Shown here one piece after another: positions 1 to 5,614 of a stretch of 6,120 nucleotides of DNA. The stretch's first letter is position 1; the number at the start of each line of letters is the position of its first letter. Both the position numbers and the translations under genes were made by a program. The notes beneath the pieces were generated by a model. That model searched no databases and had not been told where the DNA came from. It was given only the letters and a program-made list of their open reading frames with translations. The stretch comes from Acidobacteriota bacterium (GTDB lineage Bacteria > Acidobacteriota > Blastocatellia > Pyrinomonadales > Pyrinomonadaceae): contig JABFSB010000061.1 in NCBI GenBank assembly GCA_013140875.1, positions 1 through 6,120 of the forward strand, written 5' to 3'.

Positions 1-304
1 CTAATTCAACCGCCTTCTGGACCGTTATCTCGTACTTTTCACCCGGCAGTATCGCGGCGGCCAACGTTATATCAAGCGGCGATTCCGACGACGCGGGCTC
101 GATCTCGCCGGCCACGGCCAACACCGCATCCTTCTTCGATATCTTTTCAACCGTCGTTAGAAATTCGCGGCCAAGCCCGTCGAAAACCGACGCTTCATCG
201 CCGACGCGGAGCCGCAATACGTCGCGAAGATGCCGCGTCTCTTCAAGACTGAGAATAACCTGTCCTTCGTTTATTCGATCGGGTGGTGAATAAAATCGCC
301 GCAT
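1..304 (-). CDS. rsmE: 16S rRNA (uracil-1498-N3)-methyltransferase RsmE, N-terminal part (cut by left edge)
   Basis: RsmE is a SPOUT-family enzyme that methylates U1498 of 16S rRNA in the 30S subunit, using S-adenosylmethionine. Translating the minus strand from the ATG at 304-302 gives 101 codons that stay open to the window edge. The family hallmarks are visible: the start MRRFY, then EETRHLRDVLRLRVGDE (about residues 21-37), VFDGLGREF (about 40-48), and ESPLDITLAAAILPGEKYE (about 74-92) followed by TVQKAVEL, where the family usually has a VQKATELGV-like stretch. This covers the PUA-like N-terminal domain and the linker into the methyltransferase domain. The SAM-binding knot should lie beyond the edge. 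The start is 14 nt after the stop of the upstream hypothetical gene, which suggests co-transcription. The leader has only a weak purine run (AGAG), not a strong Shine-Dalgarno site. I recognise this family confidently. The gene is incomplete only because of the window boundary. Confidence 0.93.
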   Translation of the reverse strand, partial: MRRFYSPPDRINEGQVILSLEETRHLRDVLRLRVGDEASVFDGLGREFLTTVEKISKKDAVLAVAGEIEPASSESPLDITLAAAILPGEKYEITVQKAVEL

Positions 305-318
305 GAAAATTCTCTGTT

Positions 319-885
319 TTAGGTCGAAACGCCCGGAAATTTTTCTCGAAAATCCTGTGATGATAGGCGAAGATCGATCCAAGTTTCGAACATTTCCGGC
401 GACTGCATCCACAGCGTGAGCCACTCGGCTATCTCAGCATACCTCGTGCGTTCGGATGGATCTAGTTTTTCGTTCCGGGCGATTTTTAACGCCTCCGTTC
501 GGCCTTCCTGTCCTTTTTCACGGACCAGACGCAGACCTTCCTTGTTCTGATCGGCGACATATTTTCTCCGCAAATTTTCCAATTTTCTTAACGATGCCGC
601 GGCTTCAGGCAAGTCGGCGATATTAAGAATGTTCCTGAATGCCGGATCGAATGGCCTGTCCGACGCTCGTTCGACATAGAGCGCCATTATTTCGGAATGA
701 CGAAGGACGGCGCCTTCGTCGGCAAGCAGGCGGGCGATGATCATCGGCGAATCGACCGCCGTCTTGCCGAAACGCTCGAGCACGGCCTGCTCGATGGCGA
801 TAAGCTCGTCGGCCCCGACACTTTCGCAGTCGAGTTTTTCCCAAATCTCGATTATAAGATCGGTCTTGTTTCTCGCCTCGGGCAT
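319..885 (-). CDS. Conserved-looking hypothetical protein, 188 aa, between rfaE2 and rsmE
   Basis: I cannot assign a function. The 188-residue product is charged and soluble-looking, with no signal peptide or membrane segment. The N-terminal part (about 9-65) reads like a compact helical domain with the motifs IIEIWEKLDCESVGADEL and SPMIIARLLADEGAVLRH. A Lys/Arg/Glu-rich helical stretch follows (about 93-145), which may form a coiled coil. The tail is rich in Trp (W155, W159, W169). From memory, proteins with a WEALDCESVG-type start and an ADEGA-LRHPE-type motif occur in acidobacterial genomes as unnamed conserved proteins; this needs a database check. The ATG at 885-883 has no visible Shine-Dalgarno site, and an inverted-repeat arm lies directly upstream (897-913). 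The stop is 14 nt before rsmE, so it probably belongs to the rfaE1-rfaE2-rsmE transcript. Length, coding character and position support a real gene. Confidence 0.8.
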   Translation of the reverse strand: MPEARNKTDLIIEIWEKLDCESVGADELIAIEQAVLERFGKTAVDSPMIIARLLADEGAVLRHSEIMALYVERASDRPFDPAFRNILNIADLPEAAASLRKLENLRRKYVADQNKEGLRLVREKGQEGRTEALKIARNEKLDPSERTRYAEIAEWLTLWMQSPEMFETWIDLRLSSQDFREKFPGVST

Positions 886-896
886 AGAAGAAAGTT

Positions 897-990
897 ACCA
901 CAGAGACACAGAGAAATCGCCGCATGAAAGCAAGAGAGGAACGGCGTTATCAGGATTCTAGATCACTCTGTGTCTCAGTGTCTCTGTGGT
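897..990. repeat. Imperfect inverted repeat with ACCACAGAGACAC arms (MITE/REP-like)
   Basis: The left arm at 897-913 reads ACCACAGAGACACAGAG. The right arm at 966-990, read on the minus strand, starts with the same ACCACAGAGACAC and ends with the same AGAG, but carries an extra 8 nt (TGAGACAC) between them. That octamer is a near copy of the adjacent GAGACAC unit. The arms are separated by 52 nt, which contain a smaller stem (918-922 CGCCG with 942-946 CGGCG). The right arm lies inside the end of rfaE2. The left arm lies in the 64-nt gap before the hypothetical gene. From memory, CCACAGAGACACAGAG-like words and the HRDTE peptide they encode recur in many environmental bacterial genomes as dispersed repeats. 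Only this single copy is visible here, so mobility is inference. Confidence 0.75.
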
Positions 991-1465
991 CAAATGTCCG
1001 ACTGATAAAGTCCGTGGACGAATGGTCCTTCGGATCACCGACGATCGCGACCTGACCGCCGTATGCCCGTACGATCTCGCGTTCCGGCACGGTTTCGCTG
1101 GTGTAATCGGTTCCTTTTGCATGAAAGTCGGGGCGAATGGCCTTGATCAACTCCTCCACGGTCGGCTCGTCGAAGACTGTTACGGCATCGACACATCGTA
1201 ACGCGGCCACTATCTCCGCACGTTCGTTTTCGGGCATATATGGCCGGCCTTTACCTTTTAGAAGCGTTACCTGCCGATCGGAATTGATTCCGACGACCAA
1301 AAATCCGCCGAGAGCTTTGGCCCCTTCGAGATAGCGAACGTGACCGACATGAAAAAGGTCGAAGCAGCCGTTGGCAAGGATTATCCTGCTTCCGTGACGG
1401 CGTTCGGTGTCGGCGATTGCGGTCAGGTCGCCGCGGTCGAGAATTAATGGATTATCGAAGGACAT
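950..1465 (-). CDS. rfaE2: D-glycero-beta-D-manno-heptose 1-phosphate adenylyltransferase (RfaE2 / HldE C-terminal domain type)
   Basis: This cytoplasmic enzyme transfers AMP from ATP to heptose 1-phosphate, giving ADP-D,D-heptose for LPS inner-core synthesis. The protein is a single cytidylyltransferase-fold domain. It has NGCFDLFHVGHVRYL with the nucleotide-binding HxGH at residues 39-42, VVGINSDRQV (57-66), LKGKGRP (69-75), KGTDYT (117-122) and the RfaE2-type ending GDPKDHSSTDFI. I chose the ATG at 1465-1463 (171 aa). It lies 4 nt after the rfaE1 stop, and the family sequence begins just after it. An in-frame ATG at 1522 would add 19 non-family residues and overlap rfaE1 by 53 nt. No clear Shine-Dalgarno site is visible, so translational coupling to rfaE1 is likely. 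Oddity: residues 159-171 (DHRDTETQSDLES) follow the normal end of the family and are largely encoded by the right arm of the inverted repeat at 966-990. Confidence 0.93.
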   Translation of the reverse strand: MSFDNPLILDRGDLTAIADTERRHGSRIILANGCFDLFHVGHVRYLEGAKALGGFLVVGINSDRQVTLLKGKGRPYMPENERAEIVAALRCVDAVTVFDEPTVEELIKAIRPDFHAKGTDYTSETVPEREIVRAYGGQVAIVGDPKDHSSTDFISRTFDHRDTETQSDLES

Positions 1466-1469
1466 TGGT

Positions 1470-2477
1470 TCAGGCGGTCGATTCAAGAGAGTGCGGACCG
1501 GCGTTATTGCGTATCGATTCAAGTAGTTCAGTCAGGGAAACCGCCGCCGTGCCCTTCTTCATCACCACGATTCCGCCCGCGTGATTGGCCACATCCGCCG
1601 CTTCGGGGTAAGTGAGGCCGGACGCGAGGCCCAAAGCATAAGCTGCGATTACCGTATCGCCCGCTCCCGTTACATCAACCGGCTCGGACGGGCCGACCGC
1701 CGGAAGCGAAACCATCGGCTTGTCGTTTTCAAACAAAAGCATGCCCTTGTTGCCGCACGTGACAAGCAGCGACTGAAGGCCGAGTTCTTCCCGTAGCTTC
1801 GAACATTCTTCGTCCGAAAATCCTGTCCCGAGAAGCTGTTCGACCTCGTCCTGATTGGGCGTCGCGGTTGTGGCGCCCTTGAATTCATTTAGACGAAAAC
1901 GCGAATCGATCAAAAGCGGGACCGATCGTTCCTTTGAGATGTTCAGGGCCAGATCGAAAAGGTCGCGGCCCGCTACGCCATAATTGTAATCCGATATTAC
2001 GATCGCGTCCGCGTCGTCGGCCTCACGTTCGAGACTGGTCAGCATCTGCCGCCGGACACCCTCGGCTATGCTCGCGGGGCTTTCATAATCGATCCTGATC
2101 ACTTGCTGGCGGGCCGCGTAGTGCTGACCGGCGAGAACGCGAACTTTTGTCGTCGTTTTGCGCGAGGCGTCTATGGCAACGTTGTCGCAATCAACGCCTT
2201 CCCCCTGGAGCCGTTCAAGCAAAAGACGGCCGTTTTCATCATCACCGAGCACGCCGACAAGCACCGGCCTTGCACCAAGCGACGAAATATTGACCGCCGC
2301 GTTCGAGGCTGCCCCGGCCCTCGTATCCGTTTCATCGTGGCGGAGAATAAATACCGGGGCCTCACGCGAGACCCGCGAGATCGTGCCGTGCAGAAACTGG
2401 TCCGCAACCAGATCGCCCACGATAACAATGCGTTTCTTCGGAAAGAGGCCTTGAATTTTGACGGAAAGATCGTCCAT
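1470..2477 (-). CDS. rfaE1: D-glycero-beta-D-manno-heptose-7-phosphate kinase (RfaE1 / HldE N-terminal domain type)
   Basis: This PfkB/ribokinase-family enzyme phosphorylates D,D-heptose 7-phosphate at C1, the kinase step of ADP-heptose synthesis. Numbering from the chosen ATG (2477-2475; 335 aa), the N-terminal substrate segment VGDLVADQFLHGTISRVSRE is at about 20-39. GAASNAAVNISSLGA is at 55-69, SDYNYG at 162-167 and TPNQDEVE at 206-213. The PfkB signature DVTGAGDT is at 268-275, with GAGD at 271-274 and the likely catalytic base Asp274. KKGTAAVSL near the C-terminus is also typical. An upstream in-frame ATG at 2516 would add 13 residues, but they have no family character and their codons begin inside the terminator at 2515-2550, so I prefer 2477. 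The kinase and adenylyltransferase, fused as HldE in E. coli, are separate here and only 4 nt apart. No strong Shine-Dalgarno site is visible. A transcript probably starts in the short gap after the terminator. Confidence 0.93.
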   Translation of the reverse strand: MDDLSVKIQGLFPKKRIVIVGDLVADQFLHGTISRVSREAPVFILRHDETDTRAGAASNAAVNISSLGARPVLVGVLGDDENGRLLLERLQGEGVDCDNVAIDASRKTTTKVRVLAGQHYAARQQVIRIDYESPASIAEGVRRQMLTSLEREADDADAIVISDYNYGVAGRDLFDLALNISKERSVPLLIDSRFRLNEFKGATTATPNQDEVEQLLGTGFSDEECSKLREELGLQSLLVTCGNKGMLLFENDKPMVSLPAVGPSEPVDVTGAGDTVIAAYALGLASGLTYPEAADVANHAGGIVVMKKGTAAVSLTELLESIRNNAGPHSLESTA

Positions 2478-2491
2478 CTTGGGTCTGAGAA

Positions 2492-2520
2492 AAATTATTA
2501 CAGATAGCCGGGCCAAACAA
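2492..2520 (-). promoter_or_regulatory. Possible weak promoter for the rfaE1-rfaE2-rsmE cluster
   Basis: Minus strand: TTGTTT (2520-2515), 17 nt, then TAATTT (2497-2492), 15 nt before the rfaE1 ATG. The strong terminator just upstream implies that a promoter is needed here, and the gap is only 37 nt. The elements are weak, overlap the terminator's T-rich tail and leave almost no leader. An overlapping TAATAA at 2500-2495 has only 14 nt spacing. The promoter could instead lie further upstream with read-through. Confidence 0.25.
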
Positions 2521-2550
2521 AAAAGGCCGATGACGGAAAGTCACCGGCCT
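2515..2550 (-). terminator. Strong rho-independent terminator after the FG-GAP protein gene
   Basis: Reading the minus strand, AGGCCGGTGAC (2550-2540) pairs with GTCATCGGCCT (2534-2524). This is an 11-bp stem with one G-T wobble around a 5-nt loop (TTTCC). It is followed by five T, a G and three T. It begins 23 nt after the stop codon at 2576-2574, where an intrinsic terminator is expected. It separates the secreted-protein region from the rfaE1 cluster and argues against the longer rfaE1 start. Confidence 0.9.
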
Positions 2551-2573
2551 GTCTAGCTGAGTCTAAAAGATTC

Positions 2574-3536
2574 TTAGTGCGTATCGTAACTCGCAACCGG
2601 GAAGTCACTGGGCTGTCCCCATCCGACGGTCGAATACAATCCAGTAACCGGATTGGTAACATAAAAGTTTCCGTCAGAATTACGCCAAACAGCGTAATCG
2701 GTTTTGCCGTCGCCGTCATAGTCGTTCTGAGCGTTCAAGTCAGTACCTGTGACGCCCCATTGGACCGCCAATAACGCTCCGTCAGTGCTGCGGCGAACGT
2801 ACCAGCTTAAGAACGAAGTCGGCGTAGCGCCCTCACGCACAACCGCTATATCGGTCTTGCCGTCGCCGTCATAATCACCCGGTACTACAAGGTCGGTGCT
2901 CTGACCGAAAGTGACCGACTGGAAATTAGTTCCGGTGTTGATATAAAACGTCGAGAGAGAGGTCGGGGTAGCACCCGGCCGCTGAACCGCGACATCGAAC
3001 CGGCCATCGCCGTCATAGTCGCCCGGAGCCGTAAAATCAGTGGAAATGCCAAACTGCCTGGAATCGAAGCCGCCGCCCTGGCTGTACAGGGTATACCAGA
3101 TCATATTTCCGCCGGTGCGGCGAACCACAGCCAGATCCGTTTTCCCGTCGCCATCGTAATCGCGAGCGACCGGTTCATCACCGGCGACACCCCATCCGCG
3201 AACAGTGAAAGTGTTCGAAATACTGGAAATCACATACCAAATACCAGTAGTTTCGCGCCAAACCGCGATGTCGCCTTTGCCGTCGCCGTCATAATCGCCG
3301 GGCACCATCCAGTCTTCGTTCGCAATACCCCACGGTTGCGCCACAAGGTTCCCGGTGCTGGTTCTGACGTACCAGGTGTTGTTGGCCGGCCGAAAGACCA
3401 CGTAATCGGCCTTGTTGTCGCCATCAAAATCGAAGGCCTTACGCAAGCTCACCTGAGCAAACGAAGGTAGTGCCAAAAGCGTAATGAACGCAGCCATCAA
3501 CGCTGTTTTGCCGAATCCGGCGAGAGAAGTTCTCAT
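2574..3536 (-). CDS. Secreted FG-GAP/VCBS-type repeat protein with six calcium-binding-like loops
   Basis: The 320-residue protein starts with a typical Sec signal peptide (charged MRTSLAGFGK, hydrophobic 11-25, likely cleavage after SFAQ at residue 28). The rest is a tandem array with a period of 45-51 residues. Each unit carries an acidic loop of the form D-x-D-G-D-x-(K/R)-x-D, starting at residues 36, 81, 126, 173, 221 and 272. Each loop is followed by a beta strand of the AVxR type and an aromatic WY segment. The chain ends in a partial unit (SDFPVASYDTH). FG-GAP/VCBS units usually form blades of an integrin-like beta-propeller and bind calcium, so this is probably an extracellular or surface propeller. 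No enzymatic domain or sorting signal is visible. In related bacteria such repeats often form the C-terminal part of larger proteins; here they stand alone. An AGGA (3548-3545) 8 nt before the ATG supports the start. Its ligand is unknown. Confidence 0.9.
   Translation of the reverse strand: MRTSLAGFGKTALMAAFITLLALPSFAQVSLRKAFDFDGDNKADYVVFRPANNTWYVRTSTGNLVAQPWGIANEDWMVPGDYDGDGKGDIAVWRETTGIWYVISSISNTFTVRGWGVAGDEPVARDYDGDGKTDLAVVRRTGGNMIWYTLYSQGGGFDSRQFGISTDFTAPGDYDGDGRFDVAVQRPGATPTSLSTFYINTGTNFQSVTFGQSTDLVVPGDYDGDGKTDIAVVREGATPTSFLSWYVRRSTDGALLAVQWGVTGTDLNAQNDYDGDGKTDYAVWRNSDGNFYVTNPVTGLYSTVGWGQPSDFPVASYDTH
2703..3431 (-). repeat. Six in-gene repeats encoding DYDGDGK-type loops
   Basis: The codons for the seven loop residues lie at 3431-3411, 3296-3276, 3161-3141, 3020-3000, 2876-2856 and 2723-2703. 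On the plus strand they read as variants of TTGCCGTCGCCGTCATAATC. Copies 2, 5 and 6 are nearly identical at DNA level. Copy 1 (DFDGDNK) and copy 3 have diverged more. The spacing of 135 to 153 nt matches the protein repeat unit, so this is protein-level repetition rather than a DNA element. Confidence 0.85.
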
Positions 3537-3603
3537 GGTTTATGTCCTGTTGGTTACTCTTATCCGTAGGCTACGCAACTTCGCGCTTGGGGCTAAGACA
3601 CTA

Positions 3604-3633
3604 AGGATACTACGCCCGTGGCCGAAATTGCAA
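3604..3633 (-). promoter_or_regulatory. Probable sigma70-type promoter of the FG-GAP protein gene
   Basis: Minus strand: TTGCAA (3633-3628), 18 nt, TATCCT (3609-3604). The -10 element ends 67 nt before the ATG at 3536, leaving a leader of about 60 nt that contains the AGGA ribosome site (3548-3545). It sits in the 228-nt gap after the protease gene, so the FG-GAP gene can be transcribed on its own. This is a consensus match by eye only. Confidence 0.45.
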
Positions 3634-3651
3634 CAAAATCCTTTCAAAAGT

Positions 3652-3681
3652 GGACGAAAACCGAAGGGAAAGTTTTTGTCC
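3652..3681 (-). terminator. Imperfect hairpin in the protease/FG-GAP gap, possible weak terminator
   Basis: On the minus strand GGACAAAAAC (3681-3672) pairs with GTTTTCGTCC (3661-3652), with one mismatch and a 10-nt loop. A second GTTTTCG-complementary word (CGAAAAC, 3689-3683) could compete for the same 3' arm. Only a short T run follows (ACTTTTG), so termination would be weak. The stem lies about 85 nt after the protease stop and just upstream of the predicted FG-GAP promoter. The rest of the gap (3537-3764) shows no ORF or RNA gene that I can support. Confidence 0.3.
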
Positions 3682-3764
3682 TGTTTTCGCAATTTTCAGA
3701 TGAAACTGAGCATTAGACGCTCGTAACAATATTAAAGTTGGAAACCCGCCCCAATTCTAAAAAA

Positions 3765-5297
3765 TTAGTTTCGCGACTGGTTGACGGTTATTTGCGTACC
3801 GGCAATATTTACAGTCCCCGAACGCGTAATAGTCGGGTTCAAAGTTACACGGAATGTAACCGTTCCGTTGCCCGATAATGAGTCCGGACTGACCAGGCGT
3901 ATCCATCCGGCATTGCTCCTGGCCTGATAATCGCAATTCGTGCCCGCTGTTACGTTAACCGTGAAATATCCGCCCTTGGTTGGTACCGTGATCGGCGAAT
4001 TCGGCATATTAAAGCCGCAAACTGTTTGATTCTGAAGGGCTTGAAAAACATTAAGCCTTCCGCCGGTTTTAACGATGCCGTTCCATGCCGCAAGCTGATC
4101 GACCGTATTCAACAAAGTAGCTTTCAGTGATGCCGAAGAGAGACTCGGATTATGCGAAGCCAAAAGGGCTGCGGCCCCGGTAACGTGAGGTGCGGACATC
4201 GAAGTGCCCGACAAATTGCCGTAGCTTGCCGTCGAACCGTTCAGCGTGCTCAGTATCATGGTCCCAGGTGCCGCCAAATCCACGTTTGCAATCCCAAAAT
4301 TCGACGATCCGTTGCGCGTATCGGATGAAGTCGAATTTGCGACCGAAATTATCCAGGGACTGTTGTAAGCAGCCGGATATGACGGGTTTGTGTCGATATT
4401 AGCTCCGTCGTTTCCGGCGGCAAAAACCTGAAGCACGCCCGCGTTCCCGAGTGCGTCGATCGCGTCCTTTGTCGCCTGATCGAATCCGCAGGCTTCGTCA
4501 CAGCCGCCGTACGAATTATTGGTCACACGGATGTTCACGCCGCGGAGCTTCATTATGCGGATATAGTTATAGGCGTTGATGAGCATTGCGGAAGTCGTTC
4601 CCAAGCCGCTGCTGTTATAGATCTTGATGGCCATGATCTTGACGTTCCAATTGACGCCGACAACACCTTTGGAATTATTGCCGGCGGCTCCGATCGTGCC
4701 GGAAGTATGTGTGCCATGGCCGTGCTCATCAAGCGGATTCGAATCATTGAAGAAAAAATCGTAGCCGTAATAATCGTCGATAAAGCCGTTGTTATCGTCG
4801 TCTAAACCGTTGTTATTGATCTCGCCGGAGTTGGTCCACATGTTTGCGGCGAGGTCTTCGTGGTCGTACCGGACACCGGTATCTATATTTGCGACAACGA
4901 CGGACGAACTTCCAGTGTTCAGGTCCCAGGCCTGCGGCGCCGATATCTTGGCCATTCCCCAAAGGCTGCCGTAGTTTGTGTCGTTAGGCGTTAGCAGAAG
5001 GTGATAATAGTAATTCGGCTGGGCCGCTTCGACCTGACTGGAGGCGAGGTAGGCGGCGATCGCCGAATCGGCCGGCTTTCCGGCAGGTAATTTGATTCTC
5101 TGCCAGCCCAGATCGGCCAGTCTTTCAAGCACGACACCGGAGTTCTTTGAATTGATCCGCTGTGAAACGTCGGCGGAAGTGCCCGGCCTGAATTTGACTA
5201 GAATCTCGTCAGTGACCGCATTTTTCGCTCGTACCTGCCCATAAGAAAAGACAGGCAAAAATACGACCAAAAAAAACAGGATCTTCAATTGATTCAT
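3765..5297 (-). CDS. Secreted subtilisin-like serine protease (S8) with C-terminal BACON-like domain
   Basis: A 510-residue exported endopeptidase. Residues 1-20 form a signal peptide (MNQLKILFF..., likely cut after SYG). Residues about 28-105 resemble a subtilase/fervidolysin-type propeptide (DEILVKFRPGTS, VEAAQPNYYY), which would be removed during maturation. The S8 catalytic domain covers about 110-422. Asp139 is in ANIDTGV and His194 in HGHGTHTSG. Asn296 in AAGNDG is the likely oxyanion-hole residue, and Ser366 is in LSGTSMSAPHVTG. All are intact, so activity is expected. The acidic insert EINNNGLDDDNNGFIDD (159-175) is typical of this subtilase branch and may bind calcium. Residues about 427-508 (C-GF start, SPITVPTKGGYFTVNV, NAGWIRL, NGTVTFRV, GTVNIAGTQITVNQ) match the BACON-type beta-sandwich, often found in carbohydrate- or surface-binding proteins. 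The ATG has only a weak GAAG upstream. It begins 49 nt after tRNA-His with no clear promoter of its own. Confidence 0.95.
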   Translation of the reverse strand: MNQLKILFFLVVFLPVFSYGQVRAKNAVTDEILVKFRPGTSADVSQRINSKNSGVVLERLADLGWQRIKLPAGKPADSAIAAYLASSQVEAAQPNYYYHLLLTPNDTNYGSLWGMAKISAPQAWDLNTGSSSVVVANIDTGVRYDHEDLAANMWTNSGEINNNGLDDDNNGFIDDYYGYDFFFNDSNPLDEHGHGTHTSGTIGAAGNNSKGVVGVNWNVKIMAIKIYNSSGLGTTSAMLINAYNYIRIMKLRGVNIRVTNNSYGGCDEACGFDQATKDAIDALGNAGVLQVFAAGNDGANIDTNPSYPAAYNSPWIISVANSTSSDTRNGSSNFGIANVDLAAPGTMILSTLNGSTASYGNLSGTSMSAPHVTGAAALLASHNPSLSSASLKATLLNTVDQLAAWNGIVKTGGRLNVFQALQNQTVCGFNMPNSPITVPTKGGYFTVNVTAGTNCDYQARSNAGWIRLVSPDSLSGNGTVTFRVTLNPTITRSGTVNIAGTQITVNQSRN

Positions 5298-5322
5298 ACA
5301 GTTACTTCAGGAATGGGCCGGG

Positions 5323-5341
5323 AAAAACTTGTTGTGAAGTT
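5323..5341 (-). terminator. Possible weak terminator after tRNA-His
   Basis: Minus strand AACTT (5341-5337), loop CACAAC, AAGTT (5330-5326), then TTT. The 5-bp AT-rich stem is marginal. It lies 5 nt after the encoded CCA of tRNA-His and 25 nt before the protease start, so it may end the tRNA transcript incompletely and let some read-through reach the protease gene. Confidence 0.25.
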
Positions 5342-5346
5342 GGTGA

Positions 5347-5423
5347 TGGGGCGGCTAGTGGGATTCGAACCCACGACATCCTGAACCACAATCAGGCGCT
5401 CTAACCGCTGAACTATAGCCGCC
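5347..5423 (-). tRNA. tRNA-His (anticodon GUG), CCA encoded
   Basis: The minus strand folds into a full cloverleaf. The 7-bp acceptor GCGGCTA/TAGCCGC is extended by G-1 (5423) opposite C73 (5350), the identity pair specific to histidine tRNAs. The anticodon stem CCTGA/TCAGG encloses the loop TTGTGGT with GTG at 5389-5387. The T arm is GTGGG-TTCGAAT-CCCAC. The three bases after C73 (5349-5347) read CCA, so the 3' end appears gene-encoded. It lies 15 nt downstream of tRNA-Arg and is probably on the same transcript. Confidence 0.97.
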
Positions 5424-5438
5424 ATAACCTATCTTTTT

Positions 5439-5512
5439 TGCCCCCGGCACGACTTGAACGTGCGACCCACAGCTTAGAAGGCTGTTGCTCTATCCAGCTG
5501 AGCTACGGGAGC
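5439..5512 (-). tRNA. tRNA-Arg (anticodon UCU)
   Basis: The minus strand forms a cloverleaf with acceptor GCTCCCG/CGGGGGC (one U3-G70 wobble) and discriminator A73 (5439). The D stem is GCTC/GAGC, the anticodon stem ACAGC/GCTGT, the loop CTTCTAA with TCT at 5478-5476, and the T arm GCACG-TTCAAGT-CGTGC. It reads AGA codons. The bases after A73 are A-rich, so CCA is not encoded here and must be added by the CCA-adding enzyme. It is first in a two-tRNA unit with tRNA-His. Confidence 0.97.
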
Positions 5513-5528
5513 ATAAGAGCAACTCACA

Positions 5529-5557
5529 ATGTTAGCCATTGCGCGACGCATAGTCAA
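5529..5557 (-). promoter_or_regulatory. Sigma70-type promoter of the tRNA-Arg/tRNA-His unit
   Basis: Minus strand TTGACT (5557-5552), an ideal 17-nt spacer, and TAACAT (5534-5529). The -10 ends 16 nt before the mature 5' end of tRNA-Arg, so a start about 7 nt downstream would give a short 5' leader for RNase P. This is the best promoter match in the window, and its placement before stable RNAs fits. Confidence 0.7.
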
Positions 5558-5614
5558 ACCATTTTACGGTCCCGCAATGAGGGAAGGTTGATCGATTCGC
5601 GAGAGGCTAAAGGT

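Noticed and set aside
623..925. Minus-strand ORF of 100 aa starting MRRFLCVSV
   Set aside because: It overlaps most of the hypothetical gene in another frame and is Arg-rich, as out-of-frame reads are. Its MRRF start comes from the 16-bp copy of the rsmE start, and its next residues from the repeat arm.
1466..1522. Longer rfaE2 start at 1522 (adds 19 residues, overlaps rfaE1)
   Set aside because: The added residues do not resemble the family N-terminus, and the ATG at 1465 gives the usual tight 4-nt junction with rfaE1.
2103..2507. Plus-strand ORF of 134 aa opposite rfaE1
   Set aside because: It is an antisense shadow of a well-supported kinase gene, with no recognisable domain or start signal.
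2703..3431. Regularly spaced near-identical words resembling a CRISPR-like array
   Set aside because: They are codons for calcium-loop motifs within one open frame; the spacers are coding and homologous to one another, and no cas genes are present.
3484..3726. Plus-strand ORF of 80 aa covering the FG-GAP gene start and upstream gap
   Set aside because: It overlaps the signal-peptide codons, promoter and hairpin of the minus-strand gene, and its basic, low-complexity product has no family character.
3537..3764. Possible riboswitch or other structured RNA in the 228-nt gap
   Set aside because: Only one imperfect hairpin and a promoter-like pair are visible; no known aptamer motif is recognisable.
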